From positions 202,356-266,355 of the forward strand of contig NZ_BBZF01000022.1 in assembly GCF_020884795.1 (NCBI RefSeq): 64,000 nucleotides of DNA. Direction: 5' to 3'. The position numbers and the translations under genes are program-made. The notes beneath the pieces were generated by a model, which ran no database searches, was not told the origin of the DNA, and worked only from the letters and a program-made list of their open reading frames with translations. Positions 50,057 through 58,136 of the stretch are shown in pieces; positions within the stretch are counted from its first letter, which is position 1, and every line of letters begins with the position of its first letter. Origin of the DNA: Micromonospora okii (GTDB lineage Bacteria; Actinomycetota; Actinomycetes; Mycobacteriales; Micromonosporaceae).

Positions 50057-51088
50057 ATGACCCAGACGAGCACCGCCCCCGCGGCGCCGCCGGTGGCGAA
50101 GCCCGCCACCGACCGCGCCGGCTCCCCGTTGCGCCGCTTCCTGCACGCGCGGGAGGCCAGCACCTTCCTCGCCCTCGTCGTGCTGTTCGCCCTGGGCACC
50201 CTGATCGCCCCGGGCTTCGTCGGCACCGACAACTTCCTCACCGTCGGCCAGCAGATCGCCCAGATCGGCATCATGGCCGTCGGTGTCACCTTCGTGATCA
50301 TCAACGCGGAGATCGACCTCTCCGTCGGCTCGATCTACGGCCTCGGCGCCGTGGTCTGCGGGCTGCTGATGACCTCCGACGTCGCCTGGCCCCTCGCCGC
50401 CCTCGGCGGGATCGCCGCCGGCGCGGTCGCCGGCCTGATCAACGGCCTGATGACGGTGGGCTTCGGCATTCCGTCGTTCATCGTCACGCTCGGCACGCTG
50501 AGCGTCTACCGGGGCGTGACGCTGCTGCTCAGCGGCGGCTCGCCGATCTCGCTCTCCTCCGACGACCCCGGCGTGGCCGAGTTCAACCTGCTCGGCCAGG
50601 GCAAGCTGTTCGGCCTGCTGCCGATGCAGCTCGTCCTCTTCGCGCTCGTCGCCGTCGTCGGCATGATCGTGCTGTCCCGCTCCCGCTACGGCTTCAACAC
50701 CTACGCCGTCGGCGGCAGCGCCGAGGCCGCCCGGCTGTGCGGCATCCACACCGGCCGGGTGAAGGTCACCGCGTTCACCCTCTCCGGCACGCTCGCCGGC
50801 CTGGCCGGCGTGCTCGGCCTGTCCTTCCTCTCGTACGTGCAGGGCGTCACCGGCACCGGCATGGAGCTGACCGCCATCTCCGCCGTGATCATCGGTGGGG
50901 CGGCCCTGTTCGGCGGCTCCGGCACCATGCTCGGCACCGTCATCGGCGTCGCGTTCATCGGCGTCCTGCAGAACATCCTCAACCTGCGCGGCATCTCCTC
51001 GTTCTGGCAGACCGTGGCGACCGGCGCGGTGATCATCCTCGCCGTGGCCGCCGATACCTGGCTGCGCAAGCGATCGGGTCGCCGGTGA
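50057..51088 (+). CDS. RbsC-like sugar ABC transporter permease
   Basis: A 343-aa membrane protein with about eight to ten helices of the BPD_transp_2 family. Conserved segments are GVTFVIINAEIDLSVGSIYGLGAVVCG, GIPSFIVTLGTLSVYRGVTLLLSGG, and the EAA-like SAEAARLCGIHTGRVKVTAFTLSG. I chose the ATG at 50057, nine bases after GAGGAG. An ATG at 50048 that overlaps the kinase stop would add three residues. It forms the channel of the pentose importer with the ATPase and binding protein that follow. Confidence 0.92.
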   Translation: MTQTSTAPAAPPVAKPATDRAGSPLRRFLHAREASTFLALVVLFALGTLIAPGFVGTDNFLTVGQQIAQIGIMAVGVTFVIINAEIDLSVGSIYGLGAVVCGLLMTSDVAWPLAALGGIAAGAVAGLINGLMTVGFGIPSFIVTLGTLSVYRGVTLLLSGGSPISLSSDDPGVAEFNLLGQGKLFGLLPMQLVLFALVAVVGMIVLSRSRYGFNTYAVGGSAEAARLCGIHTGRVKVTAFTLSGTLAGLAGVLGLSFLSYVQGVTGTGMELTAISAVIIGGAALFGGSGTMLGTVIGVAFIGVLQNILNLRGISSFWQTVATGAVIILAVAADTWLRKRSGRR

Positions 51089-51141
51089 CCCTCCCCGGCG
51101 TCCGCCCCACCCCGCACCCCCACACCGTAAGGAGCCACCCC

Positions 51142-52161
51142 ATGAAGTTCTCCCTCCGGCGACGGGTCGCCGTCGTCGCCACCCTCGGCCTCGCGCTGGT
51201 GGCCAACGCCGCCTGCGGGGCGGTCACCCCGGCCACCAGCGCCGACGGCGGCAGCGGCGAGTTCAAGCTCGCCGAGCACATCAAGACCGCCGTGTCGAAG
51301 GGCGAGACGCTCAAGATCAAGCTGAGCTACCACGACCCGTCGCTGGCCTTCGCCGTCCCGATCCGCCAGGGCATGGAGCGCGGTGCCAAGGAGTTCGGCG
51401 TCGAGGCACAGATGATCGGCCCGTCCGGCGGCAACCCCGCCGACCAGGTGGCCGAGCTGCAGACGCTGATCAACCAGAAGCAGATCCACGGCCTGGCCGT
51501 CTCCTCGGCCAGCAACGACGCGCTCAAGCCGGTCATCGCCCAGGCGTACGACGCGGGCATCCCGATCATCTCCTTCAACACCAACAACCCGGAGTCCAAG
51601 CAGATGGGCTTCGTCGGTCAGGACCTCGTCGCCTCCGGCCGCTCGCTGGCCAAGGAACTGGTCGGCGTGCTCAAGGGCAAGACCGGCAAGGTCGTGGTCA
51701 CCTCGGTCGACTCCGGCGCCGGCTGGTCGAACGACCGGTTCTCCGGCTTCCAGGAGGGCGTCAAGGACGCCGGCCTGCAGATCGTCGGCCCGGTGAACAC
51801 CGGCAACGAGCCCAGCGCCGCCTACAACACCATCGAGTCCACGATGTCGGCCCAGAAGGACGCCATCGCGCTGGTCTCCCTCGACTGCTGCAGCTTCACC
51901 GCCGGGGCCAAGTGGCTCCAGCAGTCCGGCAACGTCGGGAAGATCCACTCGCTCGGCTTCGACGTGCAGCCGCAGACCGTCGAGTACCTCAAGTCCGGCG
52001 TCGTCGACCTGAGCATCAGCCAGGCCCCGGCCGAGCAGGGCTTCCAGTCGGTCAAGCTGCTGGCCGACTTCCTGAAGAACGGCACCGAGATCTCCAGCGT
52101 CGACACGGGCGTCCTCGTCGTCACGCGGGGCAACGTCGCCGACGTTCCGGTGGAGGGCTGA
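51142..52161 (+). CDS. RbsB-like sugar-binding lipoprotein
   Basis: A 339-aa substrate-binding protein of the Peripla_BP_4 type. The ATG at 51142 follows AAGGAG. The signal ends in a lipobox (LALVANAAC, modified Cys in AAC-GAV), so the mature protein is a lipid-anchored receptor outside the membrane. Ribose-binding-like segments are LAFAVPIRQGMERGAKEFGVEAQMIGPSGG, QVAELQTLINQKQIHGLAVSSAS, GIPIISFNTNN and a hinge near LGFDVQPQTVEYL. The exact ligand cannot be set from sequence; the neighbours point to ribose or deoxyribose. Confidence 0.91.
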   Translation: MKFSLRRRVAVVATLGLALVANAACGAVTPATSADGGSGEFKLAEHIKTAVSKGETLKIKLSYHDPSLAFAVPIRQGMERGAKEFGVEAQMIGPSGGNPADQVAELQTLINQKQIHGLAVSSASNDALKPVIAQAYDAGIPIISFNTNNPESKQMGFVGQDLVASGRSLAKELVGVLKGKTGKVVVTSVDSGAGWSNDRFSGFQEGVKDAGLQIVGPVNTGNEPSAAYNTIESTMSAQKDAIALVSLDCCSFTAGAKWLQQSGNVGKIHSLGFDVQPQTVEYLKSGVVDLSISQAPAEQGFQSVKLLADFLKNGTEISSVDTGVLVVTRGNVADVPVEG

Positions 52162-52165
52162 CCCC

Positions 52166-53710
52166 ATGACCAGCCCGGCCACGATCGCCGCCCCGACGAC
52201 GGCCGCCGTCGAGGTGACGGGTCTGTCGAGGCACTTCGGGCCCGTCCGTGCCCTCCAGGACGTGACCCTGAGCGTCCCCGACGGCAGCCTCACCGCGGTG
52301 ATGGGGGAGAACGGCGCCGGCAAGTCGACCCTGATGAAGATCCTGGCCGGGCTGGACGGGCCCACCACGGGCACGGTCCGGGTGAACGGCGAGGAGGTGC
52401 GCCGGTTCGACCCGGCGACCCTGCTCAGCCGGCACCGGGTCGCGCTGGTCCCGCAGGAACTCGCCCTGGCCCAGGACCGCACCGTCGCCGAGAACATCAT
52501 GCTCGGCGCCGAGCCCGGCCCCCGACCGTTCCCGCACCGGCGTCGGATGGACGAGCGGGCGGCCGAGCTGCTGGACCGGCTCGGCCTGCGGGTCGACCCG
52601 CGCCGCACCGTCCGGCACCTCGACGCCGCCTCGCAGCAGCTCGTGGTGGTCGCCCGGTCGCTGGCCCGGGAGGCGCGGGTGGTCATCTTCGACGAACCGA
52701 CGTCGATCCTGTCCCCGGCCGAGTCGGACCGGCTGTTCGGGGTGATCCGGGGTCTGCAGGGCGACGGGGTCACCATGCTCTACGTCTCGCACCGGATGCC
52801 CGAGGTCTTCGCGCTGTCCCAGCACATCCACGTGCTGCGCGACGGCCGGCACGTCGGTTACTGGCCGACCGCCCGGGTCAGCCCCGACCAGGTGGTCGCG
52901 GCGATGGTCGGCCGGGAACTCGCCGCCGAGTTCGGTCGGCACGACACGCCCCCGCCCGCGCCGGCCGAGACCCCCCGGCTGCGGATGCGCGACGTCAGCG
53001 GCACCGGGTTCACCGGCATCGACCTCGACATCGCCCCCGGCGAGGTCGTCGGCGTCGCCGGCCTGCCCGACAGCGGCCGGATCGAGCTGCTGCGCGGCAT
53101 CTTCGGCGCCGACCCGGTCAGCGGCGGCGAGCTGTCGCTCGACGGCGCGGCGTTCACCGCGCGCTCGCCGCGCGACGCCATCCGCGCCCGCGTCGCCTAC
53201 CTGCCGGGGGAACGCCGCCAGCAGGGCATCCTGCCCACGATGAGCGTCGCCGACAACATCAACATCCTGACGCTCAGCCGCCGCCAGCGGTTGGGCCTGC
53301 TGCGGCGCCGGGCGCTGCGCCGCGACGCGGACACCCGCGCCCGCGAGCTGACGGTGAAGACCTCCGGCACGGCGCAGGGCATCACCCAGCTCTCCGGCGG
53401 CAACCAGCAGAAGGCGCTGCTCGCCCGCTGGCTCTCCATCGAGCCCCGGCTGATGCTGCTCGACGAGCCCACCCGCGGCGTCGACGTCGGTGCCAAGGCG
53501 GAGATCTACCGGCTCTTCCGCAGCCTCACCGAAGCCGGCGTCGGGATTCTCGTCTCCTCCTCGGACCTGCCCGAACTGCTCACCGTCAGCGACCGGATCG
53601 CCGTCATGGCGGCCGGCCGCCTCGTCGGTGTCATCCCGGCCGCCGAGGCCACCGAGGAGAAGGTCATGGCCCTGGCCACCGGCGCACACACCATGAAGGA
53701 GAAAGCATGA
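52166..53710 (+). CDS. RbsA-like sugar ABC transporter ATPase (duplicated)
   Basis: A 514-aa protein with two ABC domains, as in RbsA/MglA. The first has Walker A GENGAGKST and Walker B VVIFDEPTS, but its signature loop is degenerate (DAASQQLVVVARSLA). The second lacks a proper Walker A (VAGLPDSGRIELLRG) but has a strong signature LSGGNQQKALLARWL and LMLLDEPTRGVDVG. This asymmetry is usual for the family. It starts at the ATG at 52166, five bases after the binding-protein stop, and its own stop overlaps the RbsD start (ATGA). Confidence 0.93.
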   Translation: MTSPATIAAPTTAAVEVTGLSRHFGPVRALQDVTLSVPDGSLTAVMGENGAGKSTLMKILAGLDGPTTGTVRVNGEEVRRFDPATLLSRHRVALVPQELALAQDRTVAENIMLGAEPGPRPFPHRRRMDERAAELLDRLGLRVDPRRTVRHLDAASQQLVVVARSLAREARVVIFDEPTSILSPAESDRLFGVIRGLQGDGVTMLYVSHRMPEVFALSQHIHVLRDGRHVGYWPTARVSPDQVVAAMVGRELAAEFGRHDTPPPAPAETPRLRMRDVSGTGFTGIDLDIAPGEVVGVAGLPDSGRIELLRGIFGADPVSGGELSLDGAAFTARSPRDAIRARVAYLPGERRQQGILPTMSVADNINILTLSRRQRLGLLRRRALRRDADTRARELTVKTSGTAQGITQLSGGNQQKALLARWLSIEPRLMLLDEPTRGVDVGAKAEIYRLFRSLTEAGVGILVSSSDLPELLTVSDRIAVMAAGRLVGVIPAAEATEEKVMALATGAHTMKEKA

Positions 53711-54162
53711 AACGCAGAGGACTGCTCAACGCCGAGCTGAGCGGGGTGCTCGCCACCCTCGGCCACACCGACCTGCTGCTCGTGGTCGACGCCGGGTTCC
53801 CCATCCCGCGCACGGCCCACCGCGTCGACCTGGCCATCACCGAGGACCTGCCGAAGCTGACCACCGTGCTCGACCTCGTCGCCGACGAGATCATCGTCGA
53901 GGGCGTCGTGGTCGCCGAGGACGTGACCACCCACAACCGGCCCCTGGCCGACTGGCTGGGGCAGCGCTTCCCGGGCGTGCCCACGACCACCCGCCCGCAC
54001 GCCGAGATGCTCGGCGAGCTGGCCCACCAGGCCAAGGCGATCGTACGGACCGGCGCGTTCAACCCCTGGGGCAACGTCGGCCTGGTCTGCGGCGTGGACG
54101 TGCCCCGCTGGTTCGACGAGCCCGGCGTCGTCGTCCCGGACTACTACAAGGACCGGATGTAG
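53707..54162 (+). CDS. rbsD: D-ribose pyranase
   Basis: A 151-aa protein of the RbsD/FucU family, which converts the beta-pyranose to the beta-furanose form that the kinase can use. Conserved features are the N-terminal RGLLNAELSGVLATLGHTDLLLVVDAGFPIP with His20 as likely catalytic base, the RVDLAITEDLPKL segment and the C-terminal VRTGAFNPWGNVGLVCGV. It overlaps the ATPase stop by four bases and is preceded by AAGGAGAAAGC. Confidence 0.92.
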   Translation: MKRRGLLNAELSGVLATLGHTDLLLVVDAGFPIPRTAHRVDLAITEDLPKLTTVLDLVADEIIVEGVVVAEDVTTHNRPLADWLGQRFPGVPTTTRPHAEMLGELAHQAKAIVRTGAFNPWGNVGLVCGVDVPRWFDEPGVVVPDYYKDRM

Positions 54163-54208
54163 TCCGCGCCCGACCCCCGCACCACGACGTACCACCTTGG
54201 AGAGAACC

Positions 54209-54916
54209 GTGAGCACTGCCCTTCCGACCGACGCCGAACTGACCCCCGCGACGCTGGCGCCCTACATCCAGCACACCCTCATCGACGTCGGCATCACCCG
54301 CGACCGGATCGTCGCCCACGCCGAGGAGACCATCCGGTACGGCTTCGACGCCGCCATGGTCCCCGGCTCCTGGGTCGCCGAGGTCGCCGAGGTGCTGCGC
54401 GGCACCGACATCGGCGTCGCCTCGGCGCTGGACTTCCCCACCGTCGGCGTGACCACCAGCGCCGGCAAGGCCGCCGAGGCCGAGAGCCTCGTCCGGGCCG
54501 GCGCCACGCAGATCGACATCGGCGTGCAGCTCGGCTGGCTCAAGAGCGGCCGGTACGACGCGTTCCGCGACGACATCGCCGGCGTGGTGAAGGCCTCCGG
54601 CGTACCGATCAAGGTCATGCTCGAACTGCCGCTGCTCACCGAGGCCGAGCGGGAGGCCGCCGTCGAGCTGTCCATCGAGGCCGGTGCCGCGTACCTGAAG
54701 AACGCCAGCAGCGGCGCGGTCGAGGTGGCGAACCCGGCCAGCGTCGCCTACCTGGTGGCCCGCGCCCCGGAGGGCGTCAAGGTCAAGGCCTCCGGCTCGA
54801 TCAAGTCGTTCGACCAGGCGGTGTCGCTGCTGCGCGCGGGGGCGGTGCTGCTGGGCACCAGCGCCGGGGTGGCTATCGTCAGCGACAACACCGACGAGAA
54901 CACCACGAGCTACTGA
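54209..54916 (+). CDS. deoC: DeoC-like deoxyribose-phosphate aldolase
   Basis: A 235-aa TIM-barrel aldolase. The GTG at 54209 has TTGGAGAG ahead. DeoC-like segments are YIQHTLIDVGITRDRI, ASALDFPTVGVTTSAGKAAEA, ATQIDIGVQLGWLKSG, VKVMLELPLLTEAE, LKNASSGAVEV (position of the Schiff-base Lys in the KTSTG motif of classical enzymes) and VKASGSIKSFDQA. The KTSTG loop is altered to KNASSG, so it belongs to a divergent subgroup and the substrate may not be exactly 2-deoxyribose 5-phosphate. It would split the phosphorylated sugar into a C3 phosphate and a C2 aldehyde. Confidence 0.85.
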   Translation: MSTALPTDAELTPATLAPYIQHTLIDVGITRDRIVAHAEETIRYGFDAAMVPGSWVAEVAEVLRGTDIGVASALDFPTVGVTTSAGKAAEAESLVRAGATQIDIGVQLGWLKSGRYDAFRDDIAGVVKASGVPIKVMLELPLLTEAEREAAVELSIEAGAAYLKNASSGAVEVANPASVAYLVARAPEGVKVKASGSIKSFDQAVSLLRAGAVLLGTSAGVAIVSDNTDENTTSY

Positions 54917-54920
54917 CCGT

Positions 54921-54988
54921 CCGTCGCCCCTCGACAGCACCGGCCGCGGCGTCGCACCACGCCCGGCGCGGTGGTCGAGGGGCGACGG
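54921..54988 (+). terminator. Long hairpin between the aldolase and GntR genes
   Basis: CCGTCGCCCCTCGAC (54921-54935) pairs perfectly with 54974-54988 across a 38-base, partly structured loop. It starts five bases after the aldolase stop and ends 20 bases before the GntR start. It could end most transcripts and lower expression of the regulator. Confidence 0.65.
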
Positions 54989-55008
54989 GCCCCCCACGGG
55001 AAGGCGCC

Positions 55009-55776
55009 ATGTCCGACCAGTCCAGCCCCCAGGTGGCGGCCGACCGACTCGACCGGGATGCCCCGGCCCCGCTGCACGCCCAGGTCTCCGAGCGGATCCG
55101 GGCCCGGATCGTGTCCGGCGAGTGGCCGCCGCACTACCGGTTGCGCAGCGAGCCGGAGCTGGCCGTCGAGCTTGGCATCTCCCGGGGCACGCTGCGGCGG
55201 GCGCTGTCCACGTTGATCCGTGACGGCCTGCTCGTGCAGGTCCGGGGCAGGGGCACGTTCGTCACCTCCACCGCCATCGAGCCCTCGATCGCCCAGAAGC
55301 TCACGACGCTGTCGGAGGACTTCGCCCGGCAGGGGGTCCAGGTCACCACGCAGGTGGTCTCCCGCGAGGTGATGGCCGCCCCGTCGCCGGTGGCGGCGCT
55401 GCTCGACCTGCGCCCCGGCCAGTCGGTGCTGCGCCTGGAGCGCCTGCGGTCCAGCACGGTGGGGCCGGTGGCCTGGCTGGTCAACTACGTGCGCACCGAC
55501 CTGGCGCCGGGCCTCGACCGGGCGGACCTGGGCGACCGTTCGCTGTTCGGCCTGCTGGAGAAGGACCACGGGCTGAAGATCAGCACCGGCCGGCGCACGT
55601 TCACCGCGACCGCCGCCGCCGGGCGGATCGCCGAGGCGCTCGGGGTGCCGCCGGGCTTCCCGCTGCTGTACCTGGAGCAGATCACCTACCTCGACGACGG
55701 CACCCCGATCGAGTACTCCGACGTGTGGATCCACAGTGACCGGATGCGGGTGACCTCCCTGCTCAGCCGCCACTGA
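55009..55776 (+). CDS. GntR/HutC-family transcriptional regulator
   Basis: A 255-aa regulator. The N-terminal winged helix spans about 20-88 (PLHAQVSERIRARIVSGEWPPHYRLRSEPELAVELGISRGTLRRALSTLIRDGLL, wing QVRGRGTFVTS). The C-terminal UTRA ligand-binding domain spans about 105-250 (RPGQSVLRLERLRS, LFGLLEKDHGLKISTGRRTF, LGVPPGFPLLYLEQITYLDDGTPIEYSDVWI). UTRA domains bind small sugars or their phosphates. It lies at the end of the pentose operon on the same strand and is the natural candidate for the inverted repeat at 49112-49125. Confidence 0.92.
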   Translation: MSDQSSPQVAADRLDRDAPAPLHAQVSERIRARIVSGEWPPHYRLRSEPELAVELGISRGTLRRALSTLIRDGLLVQVRGRGTFVTSTAIEPSIAQKLTTLSEDFARQGVQVTTQVVSREVMAAPSPVAALLDLRPGQSVLRLERLRSSTVGPVAWLVNYVRTDLAPGLDRADLGDRSLFGLLEKDHGLKISTGRRTFTATAAAGRIAEALGVPPGFPLLYLEQITYLDDGTPIEYSDVWIHSDRMRVTSLLSRH

Positions 55777-55787
55777 CCCGGCCGCGA

Positions 55788-55821
55788 CCCGCGCCCGCCC
55801 CCGGGAAGGGGCGGGCGCGGG
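55788..55821. terminator. Bidirectional terminator hairpin
   Basis: A perfect 14-bp stem (55788-55801 with 55808-55821) and a 6-base loop lie between the convergent GntR and cellulase genes. Confidence 0.8.
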
Positions 55822-55835
55822 CCGCCGCGCGTCGG

Positions 55836-57938
55836 TCAGGCGGTGGCGCCGGTGACGGCGGTGCCGGACCGGGTCACCTTGTACGTCACCCGCTCGCCGC
55901 TCCAGAAGTGGAAGGTGAGGGTGACCGGCGAGTTGTCGTTGACCTCGGCGAAGAAGGCGGGGGTCAGCGCGATGGAGTTGCCGGCGTAGTCCGGCTTGAA
56001 CGCCCGGTCGAACTCCTTGTACGAGGTCCAGTTGTGCGGGCCCGCGTTGCTGCCGTCGGCGTACCTCGCCTCCATGGTGGCGAGCTGGTCGCCCCGGAAC
56101 TGGGTGGGGATCGCGAAGGAGGCGGTGGTCCCGGTGGCGTCGCTCAGGATCGGCCGGTCGTGGGTGCGCACGTCGATCCGCCACGGCACGCCGGCCGAGA
56201 ACCGGGCGTGCAGCGTGGCGTTGACCCCGTACGCCCGGTTGCCGTGCAGCCGGGTGAGGGCGGCGGCGGTGAGGGTGAGCTGGTTGCCGCTGACCGTGTA
56301 GTCGGTGCCCTGGGCCAGGTCGGTGCTGCCGTGCCGCAGCCCCTGGAACGTGGTGCCGTTCGGGTTCAGCGTGATCGTCCTGGCGGTGACGGCGCCGGCC
56401 CTGGCGCTGAACACCAGGTCCGTCGAGGCGGTGCCCGAGCGGGTGGTCCAGCTCGACCTGATCTGGGCGATCAGCTCCGGGTCGCTCCACTGGAACGAGG
56501 TGCGGCCGAGGTGCTGCCCGTTGTCCCACAGCATCGTGGTGAGCTTCTTCGTGCGGGCGTACCAGCCGAAGTACTCGAAGAACTTGAGCTTTTCGCCCTG
56601 CTCGATCGTGCCGGTGCTGCTGTCGAAGCCGAGCAGGCCGTACTCGCCGACGATCACCGGGATGCCCCGGGCGACGAAGGCGCTGTGCACCCGGTCGAAC
56701 GAGTCGGTCAGGTCCTTCTGCGCGGTCGCGTCGAAGTGGGTGCCCCCGGCGACGTTCACGCTGAACGGCCAGTAGCCGTAGTAGTGCACGGTGGCGATGA
56801 GGTTGCGGTCGTTCAGGGCCGTGAACGTGGCCGCCAGCTCGTCGACGCGGGCCTGGTCGGACGAGGTGTGCAGGGTGGGCAGCACCAGCAGGCGGGTGGC
56901 GTTGTTGCCGCCGGAGCCGCGCACGATGCGGTGGAAGGAGGTGTTCAGCTCGTTGAGCAGCGCCGCGTTCTGGGCGTCGCCGGAGCTGCCGGTGAACTGG
57001 GGCTCGTTGACGCTCTCGAACACCAGCTTCGACGACGAGGCGCGGAACGCGGTCGAGAGCTGGGTCCAGATCGCGTTGTACTTCGCCAGCACCCCGGCCC
57101 GGTCGGTCGGCATCGTGTTGATCCACTGCCACGAGTCGTGGTGAATGTTGATCATCACGTAGAAGCCGTCGGCGAGCGCCCAGTCGACGACCTCCTTCAC
57201 CCGGTTCAGGTACGCCGCCTCGATCGCGTAGCCGGGCGCGCCGCCCAGGTGCGCGCTCCACGTGACCGGGATGCGGATGCTCCGGAAGCCCTGGGCCCGC
57301 ACGTTGTCCAGCAGCGCCTCGGTGATACGCGGGTTGCCCCAGGCGGTCTCGTCGGGGCCGACGGCGTCGAGGGAGTTGCCCAGGTTCCAGCCGGGCTGCA
57401 TGGCGGCCACGGCGGCCATCGCGTCACCGCTCGGCGGCGGCGTGGTGGGCGGGGGAGTGGTGGGCGGCGGGGTCGTCGGCGGCGCGGTGGTGGGGCCGAC
57501 GCCGCCGGTGCAGGCGACGCCGTTGAGGGCGAACGAGGCGGGGTCGGTGTTGGTGCCCGACCACGTCCCGTTGAAGCCGAACGAGACGGTGGCGTTGGTG
57601 GCGATGTCGGCGTTGTAGCCGACGTTGGCGGCGGTCACGTTGCTGCCGGAGGCGGTGACGGTGGCGTTCCACGCCTGGGTGACCCGCTGCCCGGAGGGGA
57701 ACGTCCAGGTCAGACGCCAACCCCCGCGGATCGGGTCGCCGAGGTTGGTGACGTTCACGTTCGCGCCGAACCCACCCTGCCACTGGTTGCTGACGGCGTA
57801 CGTCACCGTGCAGCCGGCCGCCGCCTGCGCGGTGCCCGCCACCAGCACGGCGACGCCGGCCAGCAGCATCGTGACGACGCCGGCCAGCGCGCCGGCCCGC
57901 CGTCGTGTCCGTCGTGCGCTGCCTCGTAGACCGATCAT
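55836..57938 (-). CDS. Secreted GH5 cellulase with CBM2 and X2-like module
   Basis: A 700-aa extracellular endoglucanase-type enzyme. I chose the ATG at 57938, with GAGGAG five bases ahead, giving a normal signal peptide (ALAGVVTMLLAGVAVLVAGTAQA). A CBM2 (about 44-145: CTVTYAVSNQWQGGFGANVNVTNLG, GWRLTWTFPSGQRV, Cys of GVAC) is joined by a PPTTPPP linker to the GH5 barrel (about 175-500: GWNLGNSLDAVG, GFRSIRIPVTWSAH, the general acid Glu312 in ESVNEPQ and nucleophile Glu432 in VGEYGLLG). The C-terminal 200 residues contain an Ig-like X2 module (DLVFSARAGAVTARTITLNPNG) and a final beta-sandwich (FHFWSGERVTYKV). The promoter carries an inverted repeat between its -35 and -10 boxes. Confidence 0.94.
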   Translation of the reverse strand: MIGLRGSARRTRRRAGALAGVVTMLLAGVAVLVAGTAQAAAGCTVTYAVSNQWQGGFGANVNVTNLGDPIRGGWRLTWTFPSGQRVTQAWNATVTASGSNVTAANVGYNADIATNATVSFGFNGTWSGTNTDPASFALNGVACTGGVGPTTAPPTTPPPTTPPPTTPPPSGDAMAAVAAMQPGWNLGNSLDAVGPDETAWGNPRITEALLDNVRAQGFRSIRIPVTWSAHLGGAPGYAIEAAYLNRVKEVVDWALADGFYVMINIHHDSWQWINTMPTDRAGVLAKYNAIWTQLSTAFRASSSKLVFESVNEPQFTGSSGDAQNAALLNELNTSFHRIVRGSGGNNATRLLVLPTLHTSSDQARVDELAATFTALNDRNLIATVHYYGYWPFSVNVAGGTHFDATAQKDLTDSFDRVHSAFVARGIPVIVGEYGLLGFDSSTGTIEQGEKLKFFEYFGWYARTKKLTTMLWDNGQHLGRTSFQWSDPELIAQIRSSWTTRSGTASTDLVFSARAGAVTARTITLNPNGTTFQGLRHGSTDLAQGTDYTVSGNQLTLTAAALTRLHGNRAYGVNATLHARFSAGVPWRIDVRTHDRPILSDATGTTASFAIPTQFRGDQLATMEARYADGSNAGPHNWTSYKEFDRAFKPDYAGNSIALTPAFFAEVNDNSPVTLTFHFWSGERVTYKVTRSGTAVTGATA

Positions 57939-58022
57939 GACGCTCCTCGCGGGATGTGTCGTCGTTCCCTCTGGCCTCACCCGGGCGCGGCCGGACCCCG
58001 GGTGACGCCCCGTCGACCCGCA

Positions 58023-58051
58023 GACTAAGTTTGCAAGCCAAACTTTGTCAA
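58023..58051 (-). promoter_or_regulatory. Cellulase promoter with an operator in the spacer
   Basis: On the minus strand TTGACA (58051-58046), exactly 17 bases and TTAGTC (58028-58023) form the promoter. The inverted repeat AAGTTTG-CAAGC-CAAACTT (58027-58045) fills the spacer, so a bound protein would directly block RNA polymerase. The arms do not match the well-known CebR box. Confidence 0.7.
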
Positions 58052-58136
58052 TCGGCGTACGCCTATGGCCTGCGCGGCTCCGCCCCGCCGACTAGGCTGG
58101 CCGTACCGGGGCGGGAGCGGGCGAGGTGATGGGGCC

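Noticed and set aside
55908..57929. Plus-strand open frame of 673 codons opposite the cellulase
   Set aside because: An antisense shadow; the minus strand has CBM2 and GH5 catalytic motifs, a signal peptide and a ribosome binding site.
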